Source of the DNA: an uncultured Flavobacteriales bacterium | GTDB lineage: Bacteria > Bacteroidota > Bacteroidia > Flavobacteriales > Vicingaceae | Reading direction: 5' to 3' | NCBI GenBank assembly: GCA_913052515.1 | Contig: CAJXFJ010000117.1 | Location: forward strand, 1 to 6,204 | Length of the DNA: 6,204 bases | Shown: positions 6,081 to 6,204 of the stretch, one piece after another | Layout of the letters: every line of letters begins with the position of its first letter | How positions within the stretch are numbered: the stretch's first letter is position 1 | Position numbers and translations under genes: made by a program | Notes under the pieces: model-generated | Told to the model about the DNA's origin: nothing | Databases searched by the model: none | The model's input: the letters and a program-made list of their open reading frames with translations, nothing else

Positions 6081-6204
6081 GTGAAGAAGTATATTGTGGT
6101 AATCATTCCTGCGTTTAATGAGGAGAATGCAGTGGGCAGAGTGATTAATGAAATTCCAAAAAAATGGGTAGATGAGGTAATTGTTGTTAATAATAATTCA
6201 ACGG
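6081..6204 (+). CDS. N-terminal fragment of a family 2 glycosyltransferase (continues past window)
   Basis: GTG at 6081 begins immediately after the TAA of the polyferredoxin gene, in the same frame, and 41 complete codons remain open to the right edge. The translation starts MKKYIVVIIPAFNEENAVGR and continues to DEVIVVNNNST. This is the GT2 (GT-A fold) nucleotide-sugar-binding start: a beta-strand ending in IPAFNEE, then a second strand with the VVNNNST turn. This 'IPAFNEE...VDEVIVV.NNST' pattern is common in polyprenyl-phosphate mannose or glucose synthase-like enzymes, but the DxD and C-terminal membrane segments that would settle the subtype lie outside the window. No ATG is available nearby and the next in-frame GTG (6096) would cut into the first strand, so the first GTG is preferred. 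Translation probably depends on coupling, since no close Shine-Dalgarno is present. Donor and acceptor are unknown. Confidence 0.8.
   Translation, partial: MKKYIVVIIPAFNEENAVGRVINEIPKKWVDEVIVVNNNST

Overview
The window is a gene-dense stretch of an AT-rich genome, most probably from a member of the Bacteroidota (Flavobacteriia or Cytophagia-like). This is inferred from three things: a DUF5686-type outer-membrane barrel at the left edge, a bacterial TMTC-like membrane glycosyltransferase fused to TPRs with a Bacteroidota-style C-terminus, and the near absence of Shine-Dalgarno sequences. No rRNA, tRNA, CRISPR array, insertion sequence or phage gene is visible.

Layout. The left edge holds the last ~320 codons of an outer-membrane beta-barrel protein (2-964, +). 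It converges on a 717-residue polytopic membrane protein (961-3114, -), and the two stop codons overlap in a TTAA palindrome. This second protein has a GT-C architecture: an acidic DDD motif after the first membrane helix, an HPMHTENIVW signature, an SNRYVYLP signature, and a C-terminal TPR array. It is best read as a bacterial relative of the TMTC protein O-mannosyltransferases. An 86-bp divergent intergenic region with an imperfect inverted repeat (3115-3200) separates it from a rightward operon.

The rightward operon has three genes joined without a single spacer base. They are a two-dinucleotide-fold FAD/NAD(P)H oxidoreductase (3201-4490), a polytopic membrane polyferredoxin of the NapH/NosR/CcoG type with two [4Fe-4S] ferredoxin motifs (4491-6080), and the first 41 codons of a family 2 glycosyltransferase (6081 onward, cut by the window edge).

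How the genes may work together. The oxidoreductase and the polyferredoxin look like a two-component electron conduit: NAD(P)H to FAD, then the cytoplasmic iron-sulfur clusters, then a membrane acceptor that is not encoded here. The glycosyltransferase is coupled to them translationally, but any functional link is unproven. A GT-C enzyme that should use a polyprenyl-phosphate sugar, lying near a GT2 that resembles polyprenyl-phosphate sugar synthases, raises the possibility of a bacterial protein-glycosylation pathway. That is inference only, because the two genes are in different transcription units and the GT2 is truncated.
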